Positions 32,476 to 43,410 of a stretch of 64,000 bases of DNA are shown here, piece after piece (position 1 is the first letter of the stretch; every line of letters begins with the position of its first letter). The notes under the pieces are model-generated. The model saw nothing but the letters and a program-made list of their open reading frames with translations, was not told the origin of the DNA and did no database searches. A program made the translations under genes and the position numbers. The stretch is from Cryptomeria japonica. Lineage: Eukaryota > Streptophyta > Pinopsida > Cupressales > Cupressaceae. The DNA is taken from assembly GCF_030272615.1 (NCBI RefSeq), contig NC_081410.1:504606942-504670941 (forward strand). The letters are read 5' to 3'.

Positions 32476-34962
32476 ATGTCAGATTTTTATTTGCAAGATG
32501 TTCATATTTATGATGATGTATGCAATCATGTTGATTATGAGTATAGCCAAGATGAATTAGATGAAGTTTTAGATGAGTCTTTGAACCCTAAAGATACCAA
32601 ACCTTCATTTTATCAAAAACTCATAAACCTTGTTACTATGCCATTTTGTTGTGATGAGAAAGATAAGTCAAATGATTCCTCTCAAGGGTACATTCCTATT
32701 AACTCTTCCACTAAATCTAGTAACATGGTTGTTTTCAATGATCCCCTCTATGAAGAGATGTCTCCTTTTGAATCAAAAGGTAAACCTTTTAATCGATATG
32801 ATCATGCTTTGTTGGATGATGCTCTTGATGACTTTGTGGCTTTATCGAAATCTTTAAACAAGAACAAAACTTCTAAATTAGTTAACATGATAAACCTGAA
32901 TGAGCATAAGAAGCCTCTCTTTGAAGTCCAAGGTGCTTATCCTTCTCCCACCTTTCAAGTTCCTAAATCACCTCTCCTTACTGTCCAAGGAGGGTATGGT
33001 CATGATTCCTTTCTTACTCCGAATAAACCTATCATCATTGTGCAAGGAAGAAAACCTATAAGTCCTTATAGTTATGCCAAGCAATTAACTAGAGAGAGTT
33101 ATCATGTGGTTTCCCATACTTATCATACTAGAAATAATAGGCAGCCTAATCCTCCTCCTGTTACTCTAGTTTCTCTTCCTAATCCTCAACCAATTCTTCC
33201 GCAAGCTCCACATATTTCACAAGTTCTTGGTAAGGAATATGATCTCATAGAACAACTTAAAGCTACCCCTGCTAAGATATCCCTTTGGGATTTGATCCAA
33301 ACTTCTTCTGCCCATCATGGAATGTTACAAGATGCCTTGAAAGATTTGAATGTTCCTCCACCTAATGCATCTAGTAATATAGTGTCTTTGGTTAACTCTG
33401 TGATGAATCCTAAAGCTCAAATTGTGTTTACTCAAGATGAATTGCCTACTAGTGAAATTCAACATCAATATGATCCCTTGATGATTGTGGTTATCATAAA
33501 AGGCACTGCTATAAGACGAGCACTGGTAGATAATGGCTCTGGCCTTAATGTGTGTAACATTAATCTATTGCATAAGATGAATGTGGATACATCCCTTATT
33601 GAGCCTAACTCTCGTCCCATTCGAGGCTTTGATAATGTGGCTAAGTCTTCATTAGGTATTATCACCTTACCCATCACGGTGGGACCTGTTACTTTGCCTA
33701 CTCCTATCTATTTTATGTCGGGAAATCTAACATACAACTTGTTATTAGGGAGACCTTGGATTCACAGTATGCAAGTTGTCCCCTCTACATTGCATAGACA
33801 AGTTAAATTTATTTATAACAATAAGACATATACCTTGATAGGTGATACTAAGTTTCAAGCTTGTTTGCAAACATCTACTTCCAAAGGGGGTTCTTCTAAA
33901 CCTTCCTCTTCTAGTGATGACTCTTTACCTATGGACGAATCATCACCCTCTGATAATCAAAGTTCTTTGGATGATACTGAAGCTCCTGAAGAAGAAGATT
34001 CTCAACTTGAATCGACACATGAAAAGGCTCTTGATCCTGAGAAGGTTCTCGAAGAAGATGACTCGGGATCTCTTGATTTTAATCCCACCTTTGTAGGTGA
34101 GTATAGGGTTCCTCCTAGAGAGCTTAAAGTTGAAAAGAAGGAAGAGACTAAAAATCAATCAGTCTTACCTGAACCTATGAACAATAATTTTGTGGCCGCT
34201 TCTCAAACTTCTTCTCCTCACACCTCTAATTCTGAGGGATTTGATTCTTTGTCTTATGAAAAACCACCTTCTCTTTCTGAAATGGTTGATCGTTATGGTC
34301 GTGGTTTTCATATTTTAGCTAAGCATGGGTATAATGGAAATGGTTGTGGCGCTCATGAACAAGGGATAAAAGTTCCTCTAGGGAATGATCTTTATGATGA
34401 GACCTTTGGACTTGGTTTTAATCCTTACAAACGCACTAAAGCTTCTAAGAGACCATGTATTAGTGTTAATACTATTTCTACATCTCTATCAATAAGACAC
34501 CCTGAGTATATTGATGGGGATCCTTCTTGTGCCTACGCTTTGGATGTCTTTCCTACCGATGATGCTTTAGCTGAGTTTTTAGGAGCATATGATACTCTTC
34601 CTCGTTATCATCACAATAGGGGACTTCCTTATTGTTTGAACACTGAAGCCTATTTTGGAAAAGAGATTGATAATGATGAGATTGTGAAAGAATTCCCTCA
34701 GTTAAATGATACTCCTCAACAAAGTAATCTTCTCACAAGTGACACCATTGATGTTAAGATGGATCCTTGCAATGAAGAAAAAGTTATTAAAACTGGAAAG
34801 TGTTTGGATGAAGAAGAACAAAAACAATATGCAGATTTATTGCATGAATTCCCTGAGATCTTTGCTTGGACATATTCTGACATGCCTGGTATAGATCCTA
34901 AGATTCTTACTCATAATATTGTCTTAGTTCCCGATGCTAAGCCTGTGAAACAAAAGATTTGA
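32476..34962 (+). CDS. element 3 polyprotein, N-terminal part: unknown domain, protease, G-patch-like motif
   Basis: Start MSDFYLQDVH is chosen because element 1 keeps the same start. Open for 828 codons, then TGA. Residues 1-340: acidic, no capsid or zinc knuckle, with repeated phrases such as PLLTVQGGYGHDSF and PIIIVQGRKP. A helical KATPAKISLWDLIQTSSAHH block precedes protease. Active site LVDNGSGLNVC near residue 352, then YNLLLGRPWIHSMQ. Residues about 604-636 form a G-patch-like motif (YGRGFHILAKHGYNGNGCG, then QGIKVPL). The end runs into the RT entry (FAWTYSDMPGIDPKILTHNI). The TGA at 34960-34962 probably derives from CGA. Readthrough would continue into RT. Confidence 0.85.
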   Translation: MSDFYLQDVHIYDDVCNHVDYEYSQDELDEVLDESLNPKDTKPSFYQKLINLVTMPFCCDEKDKSNDSSQGYIPINSSTKSSNMVVFNDPLYEEMSPFESKGKPFNRYDHALLDDALDDFVALSKSLNKNKTSKLVNMINLNEHKKPLFEVQGAYPSPTFQVPKSPLLTVQGGYGHDSFLTPNKPIIIVQGRKPISPYSYAKQLTRESYHVVSHTYHTRNNRQPNPPPVTLVSLPNPQPILPQAPHISQVLGKEYDLIEQLKATPAKISLWDLIQTSSAHHGMLQDALKDLNVPPPNASSNIVSLVNSVMNPKAQIVFTQDELPTSEIQHQYDPLMIVVIIKGTAIRRALVDNGSGLNVCNINLLHKMNVDTSLIEPNSRPIRGFDNVAKSSLGIITLPITVGPVTLPTPIYFMSGNLTYNLLLGRPWIHSMQVVPSTLHRQVKFIYNNKTYTLIGDTKFQACLQTSTSKGGSSKPSSSSDDSLPMDESSPSDNQSSLDDTEAPEEEDSQLESTHEKALDPEKVLEEDDSGSLDFNPTFVGEYRVPPRELKVEKKEETKNQSVLPEPMNNNFVAASQTSSPHTSNSEGFDSLSYEKPPSLSEMVDRYGRGFHILAKHGYNGNGCGAHEQGIKVPLGNDLYDETFGLGFNPYKRTKASKRPCISVNTISTSLSIRHPEYIDGDPSCAYALDVFPTDDALAEFLGAYDTLPRYHHNRGLPYCLNTEAYFGKEIDNDEIVKEFPQLNDTPQQSNLLTSDTIDVKMDPCNEEKVIKTGKCLDEEEQKQYADLLHEFPEIFAWTYSDMPGIDPKILTHNIVLVPDAKPVKQKI

Positions 34963-34965
34963 AAA

Positions 34966-36606
34966 ATGAATCCTAAGGTAGCTTTGCTTGTTAAGGCTGA
35001 GATTGAAAAATTATTAGAGGCTGGATTTATCCGCCCTATTGATTATTCCCCGTGGATTTCAAATATTGTCGTTGTGGCTAAATTAGATAATAAAATAAGA
35101 ATGTGTACTGACTTTCGAGATTTAAATAAGGCTTCTTTAAAAGATGATTTCCCTCTCCCAAACATTGACATGATAGTTGATTCCATAGCAGGACATGCTT
35201 TGTTATCCTTCATGGATGGTTTTTCAGGATACAATCAAATTTTCATTAATCCTCAAGATCAATTAAAAACTACTTTCACCACTCCTTGGGGTACGTTTTG
35301 TTGGGTGATGATGCCTTTTGGACTTAAAAACGAAGGCGCAACTAATCAACGGGCGATGACCCTTATCTTTCATGATTATATGCATAAGATTTTAGAAGAC
35401 TATGTTGACGATATTTTAGCCAAATCCATTCTTCGTATAGATCATATTAAGATCCTTCATCAAATCTTTGAATGAATTCGTAAATATCACATGCGCTTGA
35501 ATCCCCGAAAATGTGTTTTTGGTGTGGATAGTGGAAAACTATTAGGATTCCTAGTTTCGCATCGTGGGATTGAGGTGGACACTAAAAAAATAGATGCTAT
35601 TGTCAACATGCCACCTCCTAGAAATGTGTCTCAACTCAAAAGCTTACAAGGAAAGATTCAAGCTATTCGTAGGTTCGTATCTCAACTTGTGGATCGTACT
35701 TTTCCTTTTACTCAACTTCTCAAAAAGAATATCACCTTTCAATGGAACGAAGATTGTCAGCAAGCATTTGAGGATTTAAAAGTATATTTGGCTAATCCTC
35801 CTATCCTTCAACCTGCCGAACCTTCTAAACCCTTTCTTCTCTATATAGCTACTTCCTCTCATGCTCTCGCAGCATTATTGGCACAACATGATAAAGATGG
35901 TAAGGAGTGTTCGGTTTATTATATAAGTCGTACCTTACTCGATTATGAGACCTGATATTCTGTGATAGAAAGACAATGCTTGGCTTTGGTGTTTGCGACT
36001 CAAAAATTGAGACATTATCTTTTAAATTCAGAAGTCCACGTCATGGTAAAGTTTGATCATCTGAAGCATCTTTTCTCTAAAACTGATTTATCAGGATGCC
36101 TAGCTAAGTGGGTTTTGATGTTAACTGAATTTGACCTTAAATTTGTTTCACAAAGAGGAATTAAAGGGCAGGCGTTGACCGATCACTTAGTTGAGGCCCC
36201 TTCACCTTTCTCCTTCCCTAACCCTGAGCCTTTTCCCGATGACTTCATTCTTTGTACAGAGAAAGATGAAACTTGGGAGTTGTACTTTGATGGCTCTAAG
36301 TGTCGTACGGGATCGGGGGCAGGTGTTGTTCTAATTTCTCCTACAAAGAAATCCATTCCCTTATCTTATCATCTCAATTTCCTATGTACCAATAACATTG
36401 CCGAGTATGAGGCCCTTATAGCAGGAATAAAGGCAGCCTTGGCTTTGAATGTAAAGCACATACATATTTATGGAGATTCTCAATTGATTATAAGACAAGT
36501 AACAGGACTATATCAAGCAAAACAAGACAAATTATCACAATATAAAGACCTTGCTATCTCTTTGTTACAAAAATTCAATTCTTATACCATAGAACCTATT
36601 CCTTGA
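34966..36606 (+). pseudogene. element 3 RT, RNase H and second RNase H
   Basis: RT motifs: GFIRPIDYSPWISNIVVVAK, IRMCTDFRDLNKASLKDDFP, FMDGFSGYNQIFINPQDQ, MPFGLKNEGATNQRAM and YVDD at 35401-35412. The linked RNase H begins at ILQPAEPSKPFLLYIATSSH. A second, archaeal-like RNase H follows after the ALTDHLVEAP linker: ELYFDGSKCRTGSGAGVVLI, NNIAEYEALIAGIKAA, IYGDSQLIIRQ. This RT - RNase H - RNase H order is the usual Tat arrangement, unlike the concatemer. TGA stops at 35473-35475 and 35953-35955 interrupt it; at the second, element 1 has CGA. Confidence 0.88.
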
Positions 36607-37990
36607 AAAGATAATTGACATGCGGATGCAATGGCATGTGTGGCTTCTCTTGTATCTTTAGAGGACCCTATGGTTGATCTTAAATTTGTTATTCACAACC
36701 TTATTTCTCCAACTATTGCAGATGATTCTAGCCTGGTGACATGTTGTGACTTTATAGACTCAGATGAATGGTATTCGCATATCGTAAGATACTTGACTGA
36801 TGGTACCTTTCCTGATTCCGCCAATAGAAACACTAGGGCTAGAATCCGCAAGTTGTCTGCTAGATATATCATTCTTTCTAATGTTCTTTACCGAAGGGGT
36901 TATAACGGTCTTCTCCTTCATTGTCTTAACAAATCAGAAATCCCTGTTGCTCTTGAAGAGGCACATTCAGGTGCCTGTGGGGGGCATTTTGGAGGCAAAT
37001 CCTTGGTTCAAAGATTGCTTCATATGGGATATTATTGGCAAACTATGCAGAAGGATTCTTTTTCAGTTGTTAAGAAATGTCATCAATGTCAACAACACAA
37101 TAATCTGATTCATGCTCCTGCCCAAGAACTTCGTTCTCAGATAGCCTCTTGGCCTTTCTCTGCATGGGGGTTGGATCTCATTGGTAAAATCTCTCCTCCT
37201 TCATCTCAAGGACACACTTTCATTATAACTGCAACAGATTACTTTACAAAGTGGGTAGAAGTTGTTCCTCTTCGCTCTACTACTGCTGAAGTGATTTGTC
37301 AATTTCTTCTAGAAAACATTATTTCTCGATTCGGGATACCTTCCACTATAATCTCAGCTAATGGGACATCATTTAAGAACAAGGACGTGAAGAAATTCCT
37401 CGAGAAATATCATATCAAACATCGATTTTCTACACCATACTATCCTCAATCAAACGGTCAAGCCGAAGCATCCAATAAGATAATTGAACAAATTCTTCGC
37501 AAAACCGTGAATAAGCATGGTAAGGATTGGAGTACTCAGCTAATCTATGCTCTTTGGGCCTACCAAACGAGTGTACGAATTGCTACAGGAACTACCCCTT
37601 ATAATCTTGTTTATGGTGCTTAGAGTTTCTCTCAAAGGTATAGTAGATGATGACTCTTATAGAGAACAAAGACTTCAACAGCTTGAGATGCTTGATGAAC
37701 AGCGTATAAATGCTCTTGAGCATATTCAAGCGTATCACAAAACTTTACAACGAAGCTATAATGATAAGGTTATTCAACATTCCTTCTCAGTAGGTGACTT
37801 AGTTCTCTATGAGAATCAGCGCAATGTGAATGCCTTACCTGATGAAAAGGGAAAATTTAGTCCTAATTGGCTTGGACCGTATATTGTTATTGAAGATTAT
37901 GGATCAGGTGCTTACAAAATAGCGGATATAGACCGTACACCTCTTAAAGAACCTATAAATGCTATGCACTTGCGTAGATACTATGCTTAA
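36607..37990 (+). pseudogene. element 3 integrase
   Basis: Zinc-binding region with ACGGHFGGKSLVQRLLHMGY and VVKKCHQCQQHNN; core with WGLDLIGKISPPSSQGH, then IISANGTSFKN and [13 protein letters not shown]. The second catalytic Asp is replaced by Ala (GCT at 37357-37359) where relatives read SDNG, so the D,D-35-E triad is broken. A deletion near 37621 removes the codons between LVYGA and RVSLKG and shifts the frame. The rest (37624-37990) ends with the standard LGPYIVIEDYGSGAYKIAD and INAMHLRRYYA-stop. Two further TGA stops lie at 36604-36606 and 36613-36618. No chromodomain. Confidence 0.88.
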
Positions 37991-38580
37991 TTCCTCACTT
38001 CTTACCTTTCATCTATCTTCTTTTCACTTCTTCAAAATTGGATAATATGTTAGCATATCTTTGTTGGAGCAAATGGAATTAAATGATATTTTGTTTAATC
38101 TATACAAGCGTGTTTCTTTACTCTATAGTTTGTCTTGAATTCATTTATGTAAATTGCAAAAGATTTACATTTTCATTATGCTGGCATGTTATACAATGTC
38201 TTTATGTGTTAAGTTGAATTGTATCATATTGTGTTTAAGTTCAAATTAAATCACATTAGTTATATGATTCTTAGGCTTAACACATATTTCTTCTCTATCA
38301 TCAATATAGTACTTGATTAAATGTTTTATTTTAATTAAGTCACACATGAATCAATTTAATCATGGAGCATTGGAAAACCAATCACATGGAAATTAAATTT
38401 GGAACATACATGTACATCTACCAAATGTGTTAACTTTAACCAAAGCAAAATATACATTGTTTTAGGCATTAAAGATAACACGTTTGAGACAAAGAGAAGC
38501 ATGTGTATATATACATGTGACTCATATGATACAAAAGTAGGTCACTATACATCCAAAATGTGACCTATCCTACATCATGA
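37991..38580. other. element 3 spacer, no gene
   Basis: AT-rich untranslated sequence between the integrase stop and the 3' end of the antisense gene. No ORF or repeat seen. Confidence 0.6.
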
Positions 38581-38589
38581 CATCATCTC

Positions 38590-41090
38590 CTATCCCTAGG
38601 GCTAGTGGCTAGAGAGTGACGACTAGACGCTCCCTCCTGATCCGACCGTGAAGGTGGACCCATAGGTGTATAGCATGATATAGACCGTGAATGACTCCGA
38701 GAGGAACTCCTACGATCCCTATCCATAAGGATCGCGTGATATGAGGTAGCCTTGGCCTGAGCTACTGCTAGATCATGATGTGCCCACTAAAGGTTCTCTG
38801 ATAGGACTCTCTCTCTCTTCCTCCATATTTCCACCTGTACTCGAAATGGGGAAAATAAGTCCTCATGCCGACCCACGTTCCCCTGAGGCCTATAAGCAAC
38901 CTGTGAGGAACTAGGGATCTGTGCCCTCATGGAAATATATGTCACTGCTTGCTGGATCAAGGAGCGCCACTCCTGCACATTAGCTGTAGCAGTAGAACAG
39001 ATTTTGCATTAGTACCATTCTATATCATCAAAAATATTAATTAATAAATCTATACCTATTATACCTGGATCTCCCTCACGCTAGTAGGGATTGTGATATG
39101 GTAGCATCTGTGACTAGGAACTACTAGGCTCCCCACGCTCAAATGATCTGTGCACGATGGGTACAGGTCTCCGTATCGCCTCGTGTTCCCCCTTTTGGGG
39201 AATATGAGGAGGATCCAAGGCTATGGTGTCATCTCCTGAATGGTGGGGAGCTGCATCTGACTCCTCCTCATCATCTCTATCCTCCTCATTCTCATCCTCA
39301 TCCTCATCTACATCTTCGCCAACATCCTCGTTCTCCTCATCATCATCTCTATCTGTGTCATCTTCCTCTCCTTCCTCCTCCTCCTCGGCACTAGGCTAAT
39401 CTCCTATAGGTGGATCAGAATCTCCTGCCTTCTCATGACCCTCTCCCTCCTCTGGCTTCTCCGATATAGATCCCTGATCCTCATCTCGGTCTCCATGTCT
39501 CCATGGACCTGGATGGCCTATCGGGTAATCTGATGGAAAGATAGGCCCTGGGTATGTCCTCACAAACCATGAGAGATACCTGCGCTGTGCTCCGAGATCT
39601 GCGGAGTAATCAGTGACCACATCCTAATCGGACCCCTCTATATCTGTAATCTCAATATCATCTGTCGTAGGTCTCGCTACTGCTCTGGGTCTGGGAAGGA
39701 CTCGTGAGTGTCGAGTATAGATGGGTACATCGGCTGGAACACACTGCTCTAGCCCAAACTGCCTCTGTACTCGGTCAAAGTAGAATGGGACTATGATATG
39801 TGAGTATCACCCTCTCAGTAGGCGGTTCCTCTGTAAGCATGCTAACTGCCTCTCCATCCCATCCCATCTTTGCATCCATAGATATGGTCACCATACTGTC
39901 ACCTCAGTTGTCAATCTGTCGAATGTCACTCTCCAATATAGTAGATCCCCAAATCTCCACTCGCTGGTAAGTGGATAGGCAAACACCCTGGGTCGCTCGC
40001 TAGCTGCACTCATCGGATAGCCGACAGGCCTGGTGCATGTGAAGTGCTCAAATATCCACACCTGCAGAAGTGTGCATGTCATCAAGCTACAACACTATCC
40101 AAACACATACTCCTCAAGGTCGTGATAGAGATGTGCAAGCATACTCCGACCCCAAGCATATACTCTCCTATGTCTCTCCATAGCCCTGATGCACCATGTG
40201 AGACCCCCATGCATGTGCGTACCTCGCCCATTAGGGCAGACGGCTAGTGCAATGATGGCAATCATAAGATGTCTCACAAGGGGCACCTCTCCTGTAGGAT
40301 GTAAGAGCCAATGGGTCATGATGTGACCTCTCATCTCACTCGGCATGACTCTCCCTATACAGTATATCTACTCCCTCTGATGGTCCTCCGCCGACCGATC
40401 GGTCGTGTATGTCACGGTAGCTCTTCTGATAGGTAGGCAAAGTATGCAGTACACATCCTCAAGTGTAACCGTCATCTCTCCTACTGGGAGGAGGAATGTA
40501 CATGCGTCAGGATCCCATCGCTCCATAAGTGCCATCAACATCGCAGGATGGAATCGAATGGCCGGCATGAGAATCGCAGACCATAGACCTACTATCGATA
40601 ATGTATCCCTCTGCCTGAGTCAGCCGGGGAATCTGATCTCGCAGACTGCAAAGAATCTGCCCCGCAGTGTGCTCTCTTATGTATGGGAGATCCTGCAATG
40701 TAAAAGCATCAGCGTAATCAGTACTCAATCATCAAAATCATCTATGCGAAAAATGAAAACTGTCGAACATCGAAAGCTAACCCTGACACCTCTTGCCAAG
40801 CTCTAATTGGGACCATGGCGCCCTTCAGGGACCATGGCGCCCTGAGAGGACCATGGCGCCCTTCAGGGACCATGGCACCCTTCAGGGACCATGGCGCCCT
40901 TCAGGGACCCAGGGTCAGACGCTAGGGCCCGCATTCGATCACAGAAACTCAAAGTCAACAGAAATGCATAAAGTCAAAGTTCAGTCAACTCACCTCATCC
41001 AGTGGCTCGTCGTCGATCATGGCCTGTCACATGATCTCCATCCTCGTGGGATGCTCCGGTCATCGTGAAGGCATGATGATGGCTATGTGG
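38590..41090 (-). pseudogene. antisense plant mobile domain (PMD, aminotransferase-like) gene with predicted introns
   Basis: Runs opposite to the host element. The minus-strand reading contains FHPAMLMALMERWDPDACTF, LPVGEMTVTLEDVYCILCLP, AMERHRRVYAWGRSMLAHLY, RVFAYPLTSEWRFGDLLYWR and PFYFDRVQRQFGLEQ. This is the order of motifs of the plant mobile domain, found in the host MAIN/MAIL1 proteins and in many plant transposons. Three exons can be proposed: exon 1 ends at 40994 (ATGAG before GTGAGT), exon 2 is about 40692-39065 and exon 3 about 38983-38590. Introns: complement 40693-40993 (GTGAGT...TTGCAG) and complement about 38984-39064 (GTATAA...CTACAG). The C-terminal part is acidic, then Arg/Ser-rich. 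Stops and frame changes inside exon 2 (for example near 40085 and 39620) indicate decay. Its role is unknown; antisense extra ORFs are known from Tat-type elements. Confidence 0.75.
40810..40909. repeat. 19-bp tandem repeat (GGACCATGGCGCCCTTCAG)
   Basis: Five units start at 40810, 40829, 40848, 40867 and 40886, with part of a sixth at 40905. Each contains the dyads CCATGG and GGCGCC. It lies inside the first predicted intron of the antisense gene. The element's own LTRs contain GGACCATGGCGCCC once (about 31297 and 42017, the latter with one change). Confidence 0.9.
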
Positions 41091-41099
41091 GCTCCGCTG

Positions 41100-41640
41100 C
41101 AATGAACAATACTCAGAAATCAACAAAGTGACAAATGCAATTGTCACTTTCAAGATATATATTTTCATTCCTTTATCTTTAATTTCAAAACCCTAATTTT
41201 CCTCTATCACTCATTTCATCATAACTTGGGTTTGGGAGATGCGATTTTCGAACCGTTTGTTGCATAGGAATTGTATTTTCATTCCCTCACTCCCTGGATG
41301 TTCCAAAATGTGCTCTGATGAAGCCTCTTCAGTGAACATCTCTCATCAATAATCTCTCACACAATTTGTCGTAAGTAAACATGCTATCTTGTTTCACCTC
41401 CCTAATAAGCAAGCCGAAACAGGAGGGGGCATATAGCTACTCGCAAATTTCATCACTTTCCTTAGTAAGCATTAGGTGATTTTATGATCTAACGTGTGTT
41501 TTGTAGGGTGCGGTTCCTAACTGTGTACTGCAGATACCACTGGGGTCTTCGTTCGACAGACTTATGGATATATCCTTTTTCAAATAATGTTTACTTTCCT
41601 GTACTTTAGCTTGCATATGCACATAGTACTCATATGACCG
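41100..41640 (+). other. element 3 3' untranslated region
   Basis: No ORF. Upstream of the antisense gene on its own strand, so any promoter of that gene would lie here or in the 3' LTR. It ends at the PPT. Confidence 0.5.
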
Positions 41641-41657
41641 CTAAAGTGGGGGCTAAA
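41641..41657 (+). other. polypurine tract, element 3
   Basis: CTAAAGTGGGGGCTAAA, immediately before the TG of the 3' LTR; primer for plus-strand DNA synthesis. Confidence 0.8.
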
Positions 41658-43018
41658 TGTAGCGTCATAAATTGTACGCATTTGCTACGGTGGTACAATT
41701 TCACACCTAGTTTAGCACCCGCCTTGGCGCATTTTGCATTTTGCACTGCATTTCCCCTTTAGCACTTAATTAGTCAAATTAATTAGGTCTAAGGTCCTAT
41801 TTCATCATCTTCTAGTTGGGCCCTTTCATTAAAGTGTGCCCCTTTCATTTTATTCCTCTAATACATCATTTAATCAAAAACCCTAATTAGGTCCTATTTT
41901 GAACTTGGGGGCTTGATTTCGGGGGTCAAAACATCTCGAAATCACCTGTAACTTCGGGATTCGCTCTTTAATCATCATATCTGACGGCCCTAAAAATTTG
42001 GTGAAAAGTTGTCGGGACCATGGCACCCGGAGTGCACACGGTCCCGGACATTTTTCCCGAAATTTTAGGAGCGCAATCCAATCATAAAATAAAGCTTAAC
42101 CCCAAGAAATTGGCGGGAGATACAATCTCTAGGTCGGCCAAAAGTTGGAATTAAGACCTAGGGTTTCATATATAAGAGCTCTCTTTCTTCATTTGAAAGG
42201 ATCTGAATTTTGGCTTAAAGGACCTTCTATGCAGCGAAAGAGCAGATCTTTGAAGACTTCAACAACATTCAACATCCATCCATCAAGCATTCACCAATTT
42301 CATTCATCCATTTAAGGCTTTGAAGACATTGAAGAGCAATAAGGGATCATCGACTGAAGATTGGCTTGTACCCCTCCCTTGGGGTTGGATATAAGTGCAG
42401 ATTTCAGGATTCAAACGACGCCGCAAGTTGCAGATCCGGCGGAAGCAAACGGAAACTGAGCCCCGCACCAAATTTTAGAGCAAAAGACCAGGACAGGGGC
42501 GTGGGGCGCCCTGGTCCTGCCAGGACAGGGGCGCTGGGCGCCCTGGTCCCTGGGACAGTGGCGCTGCGCACCCTAGTCCTTCTATCAGACAGCAATTCTC
42601 AGCATTTCCGACAGTTTTCCGGGTTGTAAAACAGCAGTTTCAGGAGCAGTTTCCGAGGCAGAATCAGGACAGTGGTGCCCGCGCCCCCGTCCTAAAAAAT
42701 TTCACTCAGATTTTGACTTCGGGTACGTATTTGCATTCTTGCCTTATCCTTGTGTTTACAGCTTTCCATTGTTTAGTTTCAATTCTGCAATCTTGTTGTT
42801 AGCTCATACTTGCACTTTGGGGTTAGGAATTGAACTTGCATCATTTTATCTTTCGATTACAACAAAGGAATAGAAATCCTAATTGGTAGCTCGTGGCTCT
42901 CTCTTCCACAAAAAGAAGTAGCCAATTGTGTGATACCTCTAGGCTCTTTCGTATTCCACAATGTGTGTCAAAAGGTAGGATTAGGGCATGTTAACCTAGT
43001 CTTGCTTTTTCCCCCACA
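41658..43018 (+). mobile_element. 3' LTR of element 3
   Basis: TGTAGCGTCATAAATTG to CCCCCACA, 1361 bp, the same length as the 5' LTR. TATATAAG at 42169-42176. Most differences from the 5' LTR are transitions. Confidence 0.92.
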
Positions 43019-43020
43019 GA

Positions 43021-43327
43021 GAACCTTCCAAACATGTATAAAACAATTGAAAGACATTCTATGGACCTATTCCCATGAATTTAGACAATCAAGACATGAT
43101 TTTGGAGTTTGGACCTCTGGTGGAGGACTTGAGTAAATTGAGGAAGCAAACTAGAACAATGGTGCATAACACATAATAGGGTGGTTGTTTGAGAAGAAGT
43201 GTGGGTGTTGGAGTTTGATGTTGCCAAACACTAATTGAATACATTATAAAATCATATTCTTGGGTCCACTTGTCAAATTAGACCAATTTAGGCTTATTGA
43301 GTAACTTCTCACTCAATCTCGCTATCA
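43021..43327 (+). mobile_element. 5' LTR of element 2, second part
   Basis: Continues the LTR interrupted at 30934 (GAACCTTCCAAACATG) and ends CTCGCTATCA, matching the 3' LTR end CTCCCTATCA at 50050. Confidence 0.9.
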
Positions 43328-43330
43328 TAG

Positions 43331-43343
43331 TGGTATCAGAGCC
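43331..43343 (+). other. primer binding site, element 2
   Basis: TGGTATCAGAGCC, three bases after the LTR. This is the common plant PBS complementary to the 3' end of initiator methionine tRNA. Confidence 0.9.
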
Positions 43344-43410
43344 TGAGTAAGGTTCAGGTGAAAAGAGAAAACAAATTGACTTCGGATCAATAGAATCCTT
43401 AGAATAAAAC

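Larger units (their letters stand above)
30934..43018 (+). mobile_element. element 3: nearly complete Tat-like Ty3/gypsy element with antisense PMD gene
   Basis: 12.1 kb, with two LTRs of exactly 1361 bp (30934-32294, 41658-43018) that differ at roughly 40-45 positions by eye, about 3%. Target duplication GAACC at 30929-30933 and 43021-43025; two extra bases (GA) separate the right copy from the LTR. It carries PBS, protease, G-patch-like motif, RT, two RNase H domains, integrase, an antisense plant-mobile-domain gene and a PPT, but no gag. It is the youngest datable insertion in the nest. Confidence 0.92.

Noticed and set aside
39143-39394. His/Pro/Leu-rich plus-strand ORF
   Set aside because: Complement of the acidic, Glu-rich part of the antisense PMD gene; low-complexity shadow.
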